Source: Thermoplasmatota archaeon
Lineage (GTDB): Archaea; Thermoplasmatota; E2; UBA202; JdFR-43
DNA: 64,000 bases
NCBI GenBank assembly: GCA_029258955.1
Contig: JAPDJT010000009.1
Coordinates: forward strand, 62,001-126,000
Direction: 5' to 3'
Position numbers and translations under genes: made by a program. Every line of letters starts with the position of its first letter. Positions within the stretch are counted from its first letter, which is position 1. Of this stretch, positions 10,162-18,182 are shown piece after piece. The notes under the pieces were generated by a model. The model ran no database searches and was not told where the DNA came from. It saw nothing but the letters and a program-made list of their open reading frames with translations.

Positions 10162-11064
10162 ATGGCAGCAAAAATTATAGATGGAAAATCTATAGCTCAA
10201 GAAATAAGAGAAAAGATTAAAAAGGAAGTTGAAGAATTAAAAGAAAAATATGATATTGTTCCTGGACTTGTTACTATTTTAGTAGGATATGATCCAGCTT
10301 CAATTTCTTATGTAAAAGGAAAACAAAAAATAGCTCAAGCACTTGGATTTTATTCTGTGGAAGAAAGACTTCCTGAAAATGTTTCAGAAGATGAATTGAT
10401 AAAACTTATTGATAAATACAATAAAGATCTGAAAATTCATGGGATACTGGTTCAGCTTCCTTTACCAAAATCTATAAATGAAAGAAGAGTAATAAATGCC
10501 ATAGATCCCAGAAAAGATGTAGATGGCTTTCATCCAATTAATGTAGGAAAAATGATTATAGGAGAACCCTGTTTTTTACCATGCACACCTTATGGTATTT
10601 TGGTAATTTTAGAAAAAATTGGATGTCAAGTTGAAGGAGCAGAGGCTGTTGTTGTAGGAAGAAGTAATATTGTGGGAAAACCCATAGCTAATCTTCTTAT
10701 GCAGAAAAGAAAGACTGTGGGTAATGCAACTGTAACAATTTGCCATACAAGAACAAAAGATTTAGCTTTTCATACTAAAAGAGCAGATATTTTAATTGTA
10801 GCAGTAGGAAAACCAAAATTTATTACAGCTGATATGGTAAAAGAAGGAGCGATTGTAATTGATGTAGGAGTAAACAGAATTGGAACAACCCCTGAAGGAA
10901 AAGCTATTCTTTGTGGAGATGTAGATTTTGATGCAGTAAAAGAAAAAGTAAGTGCCATTACCCCTGTTCCAGGTGGAGTTGGGCCTATGACTATTACCAT
11001 GCTTATGAAAAATACCCTTGAAGCAGCAAAAATGTGGAATGGTCTTCCGAATGAAGTAGAATAA
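10162..11064 (+). CDS. folD: Bifunctional methylene-THF dehydrogenase / methenyl-THF cyclohydrolase
   Basis: Interconverts 10-formyl-, methenyl- and methylene-tetrahydrofolate with NAD(P). The 300-residue protein carries the classical FolD signatures: YVKGKQKIAQALGF (catalytic Tyr and Lys), VQLPLPK, PRKDVDGFHPINVG, VVGRSNIVGKP in the Rossmann fold, and the end motif PVPGGVGPMTI. The length is normal. An AAGGAG ribosome-binding site lies just upstream, and the gene follows the fhs pseudogene by 14 bp. It presumably links C1 units to MetF/MetV downstream. Confidence 0.95.
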   Translation: MAAKIIDGKSIAQEIREKIKKEVEELKEKYDIVPGLVTILVGYDPASISYVKGKQKIAQALGFYSVEERLPENVSEDELIKLIDKYNKDLKIHGILVQLPLPKSINERRVINAIDPRKDVDGFHPINVGKMIIGEPCFLPCTPYGILVILEKIGCQVEGAEAVVVGRSNIVGKPIANLLMQKRKTVGNATVTICHTRTKDLAFHTKRADILIVAVGKPKFITADMVKEGAIVIDVGVNRIGTTPEGKAILCGDVDFDAVKEKVSAITPVPGGVGPMTITMLMKNTLEAAKMWNGLPNEVE

Positions 11065-11439
11065 GAGGAAAGTGTGGAGATAAAATAGAGCAGAAAAGAC
11101 TAAAATTAGTAAAGATTTACATTTTTGATGAAGCAATTAAAAAGTTTCAGGATTTAATGTTTAATATTGACAGTTTAGGTAAAGATATAAATGAGTTTCT
11201 GTTATGATAATGTATTTTATTTCAAGCAGATCACAGGTTATTTTTGATCCTGAAAATTTAATTATAGAAAACAAAAGAATAAACAAATTTCTTTTTGGAG
11301 ATAGAATTAAGAAAAAAGAAAAAAACCCGGAGTTTATCAGCCAAAGCTAAAGGTTTTTATGATATGATTATGAGAAAAATTCTTGATAAAAAATTAAAAT
11401 TTTAGAAAATCGGTCAATTAATTAAGGAGAAAAAGTTAA
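11065..11439 (+). other. 375-bp gap with fragments of a decayed gene
   Basis: No intact gene is seen here. On the plus strand three adjacent frames have protein-like stretches broken by stops: about 44 codons from 11074 (containing FDEAIKKFQDLMF), a 48-codon ATG frame 11204-11350 (containing NKRINKFLFGDRIKKK), and a frame ending at 11405 (SAKAKGFYDMIMRKIL). Read in series they look like one small protein broken by indels. I do not recognise it. Its neighbour fhs is also disrupted. Confidence 0.4.
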
Positions 11440-12117
11440 ATGATAGTAATAAAAAGAAAGCCATTAGAAGAAATTTTAAACTACATAGAGGGACATAATA
11501 AAATTCTTGTGCTGGGGTGTCAGGAATGTCCTTATGGTTGTGCAACAGGTGGTGAAGAAGCAGTAAAAAAACTTGCTGAAGAGATAAAAAACAAAATGAA
11601 AGATTTGGGGGAATCTATAGAAATTTTAGAGAAAACATTAATTAGACTGTGTGAACTTCGATATGTAAAAAGTATAAATGATTTAATAAAAGATGTTAAG
11701 GCAATAGTAACATTAAGTTGCGGAGTAGGAGTTAATTTGATAGCGGATATTTATTTTGAAATAGAAGTATATCCAGGAATGAATACTTTATTTTTGGGTG
11801 CAGAATTAAGAGAAGGCATTTTTATTGAAAAATGTAGAGCTTGCGGAGATTGTATAGTAGGTTATACTGCTGGGCTTTGTCCAATAACAAGATGTCCTAA
11901 AAATATGCTTAATGGGCCATGTGGTGGATGTAAAAATGGAGTATGTGAAGTGAGAAAGGGATTACCTTGTGTGTGGTATCAAATTATAAAAAGACTTAAA
12001 AAAAGAGGGAAACTTGAAAAATTAATGGAAATATGGGAAGCAAAAGATTGGAGAAGTCTTTATGGTAAAGGAATAAGAGAATTGAGAGAGGAGTTGGGAG
12101 TTGAAAATAAAAACTAA
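11440..12117 (+). CDS. metV: Methylenetetrahydrofolate reductase zinc-binding subunit MetV
   Basis: Small partner of MetF in anaerobes, thought to be needed for the activity or electron supply of methylene-THF reductase. The 225-residue protein has a cysteine-rich N-terminal motif CQECPYGCATGG (from about residue 27). A C-terminal cluster follows with CRACGDC, GLCPITRCPK and GPCGGCKNGVCEV, typical of the MetF C-terminal-like (MetV) family. It overlaps metF by 17 bp, so the two are translationally coupled. A clear AAGGAG site precedes the ATG. Confidence 0.85.
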   Translation: MIVIKRKPLEEILNYIEGHNKILVLGCQECPYGCATGGEEAVKKLAEEIKNKMKDLGESIEILEKTLIRLCELRYVKSINDLIKDVKAIVTLSCGVGVNLIADIYFEIEVYPGMNTLFLGAELREGIFIEKCRACGDCIVGYTAGLCPITRCPKNMLNGPCGGCKNGVCEVRKGLPCVWYQIIKRLKKRGKLEKLMEIWEAKDWRSLYGKGIRELREELGVENKN

Positions 12118-13024
12118 TCTTCAAAAAGTGTTGGAATCAGGTCAATTTGCAGTTACTGCAGAAATAGATCCTCCTAAGAATGCAGATCCTGAGTTGATAA
12201 AAGAAAAGGCAAAGTGGTTAAAAGGTTATGTAGATGCAGTTAACATTACAGATTCACCAAGGGCTACGGTTAAAATGTCAAGTCTTGCAGGAGCAGTTAT
12301 TTTACAAAAAGAAAATATTGAACCTGTAATGCATATTACCTGCAGAGACAGAAATAGAATAGCTATTCAATCTGATTTGTTGGGAGCTTCAGCTTTGGGA
12401 GTAAAAAATATTTTGTGCCTAACAGGAGATTATGTAACCTTTGGAGATCATCCACAAGCAAAACCTGTTTTTGATTTGGATTCAATTCAACTAATTAGCT
12501 TAGTAAAAAATCTTTCTGAAGGTAGATATTTTAATAAAAAAGAAGTAAAAGGGAAACATCCTTATTTTTTCATAGGAGCAGTAGAAAATCCTTTTGCCGA
12601 TCCATTAGAGTTTAGACCAATAAGATTGGCAAAAAAAATAAAAGCAGGAGCAAAATTTATTCAAACTCAGATAGTTTACAACTTAGAGAGATTTGAAAAG
12701 TTTATAAAATTGTGTGAAGATTTTGGTATATTAGAAAAAGTTTACATACTTGCTGGTATTGCTCCACCAAAATCTTTAAAAATGCTTAAATATATAAAAG
12801 AAAGCAAAATTCCTGGAATAGAGGTTCCAGATGAGTTGATAAGGAGAATGGAATCTGCAAAAGATGAAAAAGAAGAAGGGATTAATATTGCAGTGGAAAT
12901 TATAGAAAGAGTTAAAGAAAATCCTGGTGTTAGAGGAATTCATCTCATGCCAATTGGATGGGAATTTATTGTTCCTGAAATTATAAAGAGAGCAAAGCTT
13001 TACCCTAGACCAAAAATTTGTTAA
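12101..13024 (+). CDS. metF: Methylenetetrahydrofolate reductase
   Basis: Flavin TIM-barrel enzyme reducing 5,10-methylene-THF to 5-methyl-THF, for methionine synthesis or the methyl branch of C1 metabolism. The 307-residue protein has AVTAEIDPPKNAD near the N-terminus, MHITCRDRNRIAIQSDLLG and NILCLTGD for flavin/folate contacts, and FIQTQIVYNLERF. The chosen start is TTG at 12101, with GAGAGGAG about 7 bp upstream; the frame has no suitable ATG nearby. It overlaps metV by 17 bp. Fifty-some residues at the end match the usual C-terminal barrel. Confidence 0.9.
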   Translation: MKIKTNLQKVLESGQFAVTAEIDPPKNADPELIKEKAKWLKGYVDAVNITDSPRATVKMSSLAGAVILQKENIEPVMHITCRDRNRIAIQSDLLGASALGVKNILCLTGDYVTFGDHPQAKPVFDLDSIQLISLVKNLSEGRYFNKKEVKGKHPYFFIGAVENPFADPLEFRPIRLAKKIKAGAKFIQTQIVYNLERFEKFIKLCEDFGILEKVYILAGIAPPKSLKMLKYIKESKIPGIEVPDELIRRMESAKDEKEEGINIAVEIIERVKENPGVRGIHLMPIGWEFIVPEIIKRAKLYPRPKIC

Positions 13025-13113
13025 ATAAGTTTCAAATATAAAGTCCTTTTCCAGCAGTTGTTGGAAGAGTGTGCCTAATTTTTAAGCTTGATGGATAAAG
13101 TAAAATAAAATAG

Positions 13114-13141
13114 TTGACTTTATATAAAATTTTTATATTAA
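13114..13141 (+). promoter_or_regulatory. Possible promoter of the FAD oxidoreductase gene
   Basis: TTGACT at 13114-13119 with TATTAA 16 bp later (13136-13141), about 45 bp before the start codon. The stretch is very AT-rich, so the -10 choice is not firm. Confidence 0.4.
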
Positions 13142-13186
13142 AATAAAATTATAAAAATGCTTAGCAACATAAAATAGGAGGAATTT

Positions 13187-14149
13187 ATGGAAAAAGTAAA
13201 AATTACAGTAATTGGAGCAGGACCAGCAGGTATTGCAACAGCTATAGAAGCAAAAGCAAATAATATAGAGCCAGTAGTGGTTTTAGAAAAAGGAGAATCA
13301 GTTTGTAACACTATAGTAAAGTTTTACAAACCTGGTAAGAGAGTAGATGCTTATTATAGAAAAAAAGATATTAAACCTATAGGAATATGTTCTTTTGAAA
13401 CCGAGAGTAAAGAAGAATTTCTTCAAAGAATAGAAAAATGGATAAAAGAATGGAATTTGGATATTAAGTTAAAATCTGAAGTTACAAATATTAAAAAAAA
13501 TAATCAAGAATATGAAATTTTAATAAAAGATAAACCAGAATATTTATCAGAATTTGTAGTGATAGCTATTGGAATTTTTGGAAAACCTAATAAACCATCT
13601 TATCCAATTCCTAAAGAATTAAAAGGTAAAGTTTTTTTAGAACCACCCCTTGAAATTCCTGAGAATAAAAAAATTTTAGTAGTTGGAGGAGGAAATACAG
13701 CAGCAGAAGTTGCATGTGCTCTTTGTGAATTAAATCAGGTTTTTCTTTCTTATAGAAGACCTAAATTTTTTAGAATAAACGAAATAAATTTAAAAAATTT
13801 AGAAGAAAAAGAAAAACAAGGAAGATTAAAACTTCTTATGGCAACAGATATAGAAAAGATAGAACCATATAATGATAAAATAAAAGTTTTTTTTAAAGAT
13901 GGTAAAGAGGAGATATATGACCTTATTTATTACTGTTTAGGAGGGACTACACCTAAAAATTTTTTAAAAAGAATAGGAATTGAGTTTAATGAAAATGGAG
14001 AACCTTTAATGGATGAATTTTTTGAGACTAATTTACCGAAAGTTTTTTTAGCTGGAGATATTGCTTTAAAGCAAGGGAGTATAATGGAAGCTTTTAATTC
14101 AGCTCATATTGTTATAAAGAGAATCAAAGAGAAGTATCTTAAAAGCTAA
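13187..14149 (+). CDS. FAD-dependent pyridine nucleotide oxidoreductase (YpdA/TrxB-like)
   Basis: A 320-residue two-dinucleotide-fold flavoprotein. An FAD-binding GAGPAGIATAIEA lies at residues 10-22, an NAD(P)H-binding GGGNTAAEVA at about 165-174, and a C-terminal FAD contact LAGDIALKQGS. There is no CxxC redox pair, so it is not a standard thioredoxin reductase. The architecture resembles YpdA-type bacillithiol-disulfide reductases and ferredoxin-NADP reductase relatives. The physiological substrate is not evident. It is preceded by an AGGAGGAA ribosome-binding site and stands alone, followed by tRNA-Thr. Confidence 0.75.
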   Translation: MEKVKITVIGAGPAGIATAIEAKANNIEPVVVLEKGESVCNTIVKFYKPGKRVDAYYRKKDIKPIGICSFETESKEEFLQRIEKWIKEWNLDIKLKSEVTNIKKNNQEYEILIKDKPEYLSEFVVIAIGIFGKPNKPSYPIPKELKGKVFLEPPLEIPENKKILVVGGGNTAAEVACALCELNQVFLSYRRPKFFRINEINLKNLEEKEKQGRLKLLMATDIEKIEPYNDKIKVFFKDGKEEIYDLIYYCLGGTTPKNFLKRIGIEFNENGEPLMDEFFETNLPKVFLAGDIALKQGSIMEAFNSAHIVIKRIKEKYLKS

Positions 14150-14159
14150 AAATTTCAGT

Positions 14160-14188
14160 TTGCCAATTTTAAAATAAGAATTTATATT
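14160..14188 (+). promoter_or_regulatory. Promoter of tRNA-Thr
   Basis: TTGCCA (14160-14165) and TATATT (14183-14188) are separated by 17 bp. The predicted start is about 5 bp before the mature tRNA, a typical arrangement for a tRNA gene. Confidence 0.6.
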
Positions 14189-14199
14189 TATAAGTATAA

Positions 14200-14271
14200 G
14201 CCGGCGTAGCTCAGCGGTAGAGCAGCTGATTCGTAATCAGCAGGGCATGGGTTCGAATCCCATCGCCGGCT
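14200..14271 (+). tRNA. tRNA-Thr (anticodon CGT)
   Basis: A 72-nt cloverleaf. The acceptor GCCGGCG pairs with CGCCGGC. The D arm is GCTCAGCGGTAGAGC, the anticodon stem GCTGA/TCAGC has loop TTCGTAA (anticodon CGT at 14232-14234), and the T loop is GTTCGAATC. CCA is not encoded. It reads ACG codons. Confidence 0.95.
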
Positions 14272-14304
14272 ATTTATTTCGGTAATAAAGGAGGTGAAAA
14301 TAAA

Positions 14305-14514
14305 ATGAAACACAAATGGATAGAGCATATGGTTCAGGCTTGGGATGCATTCATGGAAGAAATGTTTTCTTTTATTCCAGAGGAAAGTAAAAAACATATT
14401 AAAAATGCAAGAAAAGAAATATTGCTTGCTTTAAAAAGTGTGATAGAAAAGAGGATTGAAGAACTGGAGAAAGGCAAAAAAGAAATTAAAAAAGTAAAGG
14501 TTGAAAAGAGTTAA
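14305..14514 (+). CDS. Small conserved-looking helical protein
   Basis: A 69-residue protein, all helical in appearance. An aromatic N-terminal part (WIEHMVQAWDAFMEEMF) is followed by a strongly charged C-terminal helix (EKRIEELEKGKKEIKK). The ribosome-binding site AAGGAGGTGA is one of the strongest in the window, which supports real translation. It ends 8 bp before an ArsA-family ATPase and is probably coexpressed with it. I do not recognise a family; a partner or small cargo of the ATPase is only an inference from position. Confidence 0.65.
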   Translation: MKHKWIEHMVQAWDAFMEEMFSFIPEESKKHIKNARKEILLALKSVIEKRIEELEKGKKEIKKVKVEKS

Positions 14515-14521
14515 AGTTTAA

Positions 14522-15664
14522 ATGCGAATAATCCTTTTTACAGGAAAAGGAGGAGTAGGAAAAACTACCCTTTCAGCAGCAACTGGTGCATATCTTTCAG
14601 AACTTGGTAAAAAAGTTTTGGTAGTTTCTGTTGATCCTGCTCATTCACTTTCTGATGTATTAGAAGAAGATGTAGGACCAGAACCAAAAAAAATTTTTAA
14701 TAATTTTTATGCCCAAGAGATAGATGTTTATTATTCAATAGAAAAATTCTGGGGGGTTTTAAAGGAATATTTAAAAAGTCTTCTTAAATGGCAGGGGATA
14801 GACGAGATTTTAGCTGAAGAGATGTCAGTTTTACCTGGTATGGAGGAAGTTTCCTCGTTTTTATGGATAAACAAGCATGTAGAAGATAAAAAGTTTGATG
14901 TTATTATTGTTGATTCTGCACCTACTGGAGAAACATTAAGATTTCTTAGTCTTCCAGATGCAGCAAGCTGGTGGGTAACTAAAATACTTCCTTTACAAAG
15001 AAAACTTATGAAATTTGTAAGACCTGCAGCCAGAGTAGTTACTGATATGCCTCTTCCTGAAGAGGAAACATATGATGCATTAGAGGATCTTTTCCGACAG
15101 GTTTATAACCTTTATTATCTTTTGCAAAATCAAGAAGTTTCTTCAGTAAGATTGGTTGTTAATCCTGAAAAAATGGTAATAAAGGAGACAGAAAAAGCCT
15201 TTACATATCTTCATCTTTTTGGTTTTCCTGTTGATGGTATTTTCATAAATCGAGTAGCTGAAGAAGAAAGTCCTTTTTACGAAATCCAGAGAAAATATGT
15301 AGAAAGAATTGTAAAAAGCTTTGAGCCAACCCCAATTTTTATGATTCCACAGCTTTACGAAGAAATTCTGGGTTATGAAAAGCTAAAAGAATTTGGAAAA
15401 AGGGTTTATCAGAAAAAAAATCCTGCTGATATATTTTATAAAGATAAGCCTTTTGAAATCTTGGAAAAAAATGGAGAATACATTTTAAAATTAGCTTTAA
15501 AAGAAATTCCACAGGAAGAGCTTGAGGTTTATCAAAAAGATGAGGATTTAATTATTAAAATTGGAAATCATAAAAGGCACTTTTTCCTTCCAAGAATATT
15601 GCTAAACAAAGAAATAAAGGGTGCAGTTATTAAAGAAAATTTTTTAGAAATAGGATTTAGCTAA
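14522..15664 (+). CDS. ArsA/Get3-family ATPase with C-terminal HSP20-like domain
   Basis: A 380-residue deviant-Walker ATPase. The P-loop GKGGVGKTTLSAATG (residues 8-22) includes the signature lysine; switch I is VDPAHSLSD and switch II is IIVDSAPTGETLRFL. The last ~75 residues form a beta-rich alpha-crystallin-like domain (EEIPQEELEVYQKDEDLIIKI region) seen in bacterial ArsA homologues. Known members either energise arsenite efflux or handle membrane-protein targeting. No arsB, arsC or arsR is nearby and the Cys residues for arsenite binding are not obvious, so an arsenic role is unlikely. It is tail-to-tail with the MscS gene, with a 4-bp overlap. Confidence 0.82.
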   Translation: MRIILFTGKGGVGKTTLSAATGAYLSELGKKVLVVSVDPAHSLSDVLEEDVGPEPKKIFNNFYAQEIDVYYSIEKFWGVLKEYLKSLLKWQGIDEILAEEMSVLPGMEEVSSFLWINKHVEDKKFDVIIVDSAPTGETLRFLSLPDAASWWVTKILPLQRKLMKFVRPAARVVTDMPLPEEETYDALEDLFRQVYNLYYLLQNQEVSSVRLVVNPEKMVIKETEKAFTYLHLFGFPVDGIFINRVAEEESPFYEIQRKYVERIVKSFEPTPIFMIPQLYEEILGYEKLKEFGKRVYQKKNPADIFYKDKPFEILEKNGEYILKLALKEIPQEELEVYQKDEDLIIKIGNHKRHFFLPRILLNKEIKGAVIKENFLEIGFS

Positions 15665-16773
15665 GCTTCTTTTTTATCCCAGAAATCAGGTAGTTTTTCC
15701 ACATAAATTGATGTGCTTGGGAATGCAAAAGAAGCACCATTCTTTTCAATAATTTCCATAATCTTTAAATTAACATCCTCTCTTATAGCTAAATATTCTT
15801 CCCATTTAGCAGTATTTGTAAAACAATATACAAATATATTTAAAGAACTATCTCCGAAATCTGTAAAATAAACCATTAAAAGTTGATCTTTAGCAATTCT
15901 TGGATGAGTTTTTAACATATCTCTGATTTCATTAAGTATTTTAACCATTTGTTCTCTTGTTGTGCTGTATGTTACCCCTATAATCATTTTTATTCTTCTA
16001 ACATTTCTTCTGGAAAAATTTTCTAAGGATTGATTGGCAAGTATTTGATTAGGGATAATGATTAAGCTTTTTTCAAAACTTCTTATTTTACTTGATCTTA
16101 ATCCTATATCTTCTACAATTCCTTCTACATCACCTATTTTTATCCAATCTCCAACCTTCATAGTTTTATCTACAAGAACTGTTAAACCACCAAAGAGATT
16201 TGCTGCAGTATCTTTAGCAGCAAGAGCAAATGCAAGACCACCAAGTCCCAAGGAAGCAATAACTGCACTTATATTTATTCCCCATTCCTGAAGAATAGCT
16301 AAAACTCCAATTCCAATAGCAAAAATTTTAAAAAGCTTTATTAAAAAACTTCCCAGCTCTTTAGCTATTTCTTCTCCAAACTTTTCTGTAAATCTGTAGA
16401 TATAAATGCTTAACCCAACCACAAGATTATACAAAGTCCAAGAAATAACAATGATAATCAAGCTTTTAATAAGTTTGGCAATTATGGTGTGTTCCATCCC
16501 GAGTATGAGAAAAGCCACAAACAAACCAACTATTATAATTAAAAAACTAAGAGGTTTGGAAGTAATATTTATAAGTAGATCGTCTAACTCAGTGGAACTC
16601 TTTTTTGCTAAGCGTTCCACAAATCTTACTACTACCAAAATAAAAAACTTTCTTAAAAAAAGAGAAAGAAAAACAACCAATAATGCTAAAGCAAGCTTAT
16701 AAAGAGGTATGCCAAATATTACATAATTTAAATAATCTGTCACATTTTTTAAAAAAATTAATAAATCTTCCAT
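15661..16773 (-). CDS. Mechanosensitive channel, MscS family
   Basis: Inner-membrane channel that opens on membrane tension. The 370-residue protein has an N-terminal set of four to five hydrophobic helices (about residues 15-45, 65-90, 95-125, 140-165). The pore helix is GLGGLAFALAAKDTAANLFGG in character, at about 175-195. The MscS beta domain follows, containing KVGDWIKIGDVEGIVEDIG and FEKSLIIIPNQ. The Gly/Ala-rich pore pattern and the SlRSSKIR-type segment are diagnostic. It follows rsmB in the same direction with 16 bp between. Confidence 0.88.
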   Translation of the reverse strand: MEDLLIFLKNVTDYLNYVIFGIPLYKLALALLVVFLSLFLRKFFILVVVRFVERLAKKSSTELDDLLINITSKPLSFLIIIVGLFVAFLILGMEHTIIAKLIKSLIIIVISWTLYNLVVGLSIYIYRFTEKFGEEIAKELGSFLIKLFKIFAIGIGVLAILQEWGINISAVIASLGLGGLAFALAAKDTAANLFGGLTVLVDKTMKVGDWIKIGDVEGIVEDIGLRSSKIRSFEKSLIIIPNQILANQSLENFSRRNVRRIKMIIGVTYSTTREQMVKILNEIRDMLKTHPRIAKDQLLMVYFTDFGDSSLNIFVYCFTNTAKWEEYLAIREDVNLKIMEIIEKNGASFAFPSTSIYVEKLPDFWDKKEA

Positions 16774-16789
16774 AAGGAAACCCTCCTCA

Positions 16790-18172
16790 CTATTTAATTT
16801 TTCTTAATCTTACAGCAAAAAAACCATCAAGATTGTGTTTGTGAGGAAAGGTTTTTAAATATAAATCATTCTCTATAAGTTCTCTGATTTTTATTCCGCA
16901 AATTTTTTCAAGCACAATCAAAGGATTTTCCATTTCAAATTCCGGATGATTTTCTAAAAATTTTTTAACAACTTTTTCATTTTCCTCTGGCTCTAAACTG
17001 CAGGTTGCATAAACCATAATTCCTTTTGGTTTAAGAAAAGAAGAAAGCCCTTCAAGAAGTCTCAGTTGTTTTTCAGGAATTTTTATAAAATCTTCTTCTT
17101 TTCTTGCCCATTTTATATCAGGATGTTTTCTAATTACACCTGTTCCTGTGCAAGGAGCATCAATAAGAATTCTATCAAAAAGAGGAGCTTTTAGTTTAGG
17201 AAGTTCTTCTACTACATCTCCTTGGAAAACTTTTGGTTCTTTAAGACCAAGTCTTTGAAAGTTTTCTTTTAATTTTTCAAGTCTCCAGGGATAAAGGTCA
17301 AAAGCCCAAACAATCCCTTTATTTTCCATTAATTCAGCAATATGTGTGGTTTTTCCCCCAACCCCTGCACAGGCATCAAGAATTTTTTCTCCTGGTTTTG
17401 GATTTAATAAAAATGTAACAAGTTGACTTGCAGAATCCTGGACACTTATCCATCCAAAATGGTAAGCTTTTAATTCTGTAATTTTCCCTCTAAAACCATC
17501 TAAAATAATTCCTGCAGGACTATAAGGACATGCTTTAGCTTGTGGAACTTCTTCTTTTTGCAAAAAAATTAAAAAGTTGTTTCTGCTTACTTTTAAGGTA
17601 TTTACCCTTATTACTAAAGGAGAGCGATCATTGCTTGCTGAAAGTAATTTTTCTGTTTCTTCAAATCCAAATCTATCAAGCCATCTTTTTACAAGCCACT
17701 CAGGGAAAGAATACTTTATAGAAAGATAAAATACTGGATTAAAATCTGGTGGTTCAGGAAGATTGTTTTTATTTTCTGCAATTTTATGTAAAATTGCATT
17801 AACCAATCCTTTTATCCACTCTCCTCTTTTTCTATGAGAAAGAATTTTTAAACTTTCAGCAAGAGCAACTCTTTCTGGTATTCTTGTATAAAGTATTTGA
17901 TAAACACCTAAGCGTAAAATGTTTCTCACTTCTGCATCCATTTTTTTTAAAGGATGTTCTGAAAAACGAGAAATAACAAAATCTATATAATAAAGATATC
18001 GAACTACTCCATTAACAAGTTCTCCTACAAGAGCTCTATTTCTTTCATCAGGAAGCACACTTTTGGTTAAAACTTGAGAAAGGATTTCATCTAAAAGTGG
18101 TTTTCCTTTTTCCCAACGAATAAGAATTTTTAAAGCAACTGCCCTTGGATTAGTTTTAGGGAGTTTTGGCAT
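16790..18172 (-). CDS. rsmB: 16S rRNA (cytosine-967-C5)-methyltransferase
   Basis: Modifies C967 of 16S rRNA with SAM. The 460-residue protein has an N-terminal NusB-like RNA-binding domain (about 1-140) and a C-terminal Rossmann methyltransferase. SAM binding is at LDACAGVGGKTTHIAE (265-280). Cys341 (DAPCTGTG) and catalytic Cys391 (YATCSLEPEEN) are both present. The length and domain order match RsmB/Sun. It lies between uvrB and the MscS gene, all on the minus strand. Confidence 0.93.
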   Translation of the reverse strand: MPKLPKTNPRAVALKILIRWEKGKPLLDEILSQVLTKSVLPDERNRALVGELVNGVVRYLYYIDFVISRFSEHPLKKMDAEVRNILRLGVYQILYTRIPERVALAESLKILSHRKRGEWIKGLVNAILHKIAENKNNLPEPPDFNPVFYLSIKYSFPEWLVKRWLDRFGFEETEKLLSASNDRSPLVIRVNTLKVSRNNFLIFLQKEEVPQAKACPYSPAGIILDGFRGKITELKAYHFGWISVQDSASQLVTFLLNPKPGEKILDACAGVGGKTTHIAELMENKGIVWAFDLYPWRLEKLKENFQRLGLKEPKVFQGDVVEELPKLKAPLFDRILIDAPCTGTGVIRKHPDIKWARKEEDFIKIPEKQLRLLEGLSSFLKPKGIMVYATCSLEPEENEKVVKKFLENHPEFEMENPLIVLEKICGIKIRELIENDLYLKTFPHKHNLDGFFAVRLRKIK

Positions 18173-18182
18173 GATTTAAAAA

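Noticed and set aside
10770-11136. Minus-strand frames across folD
   Set aside because: They are antisense shadows of a complete, motif-rich folD.
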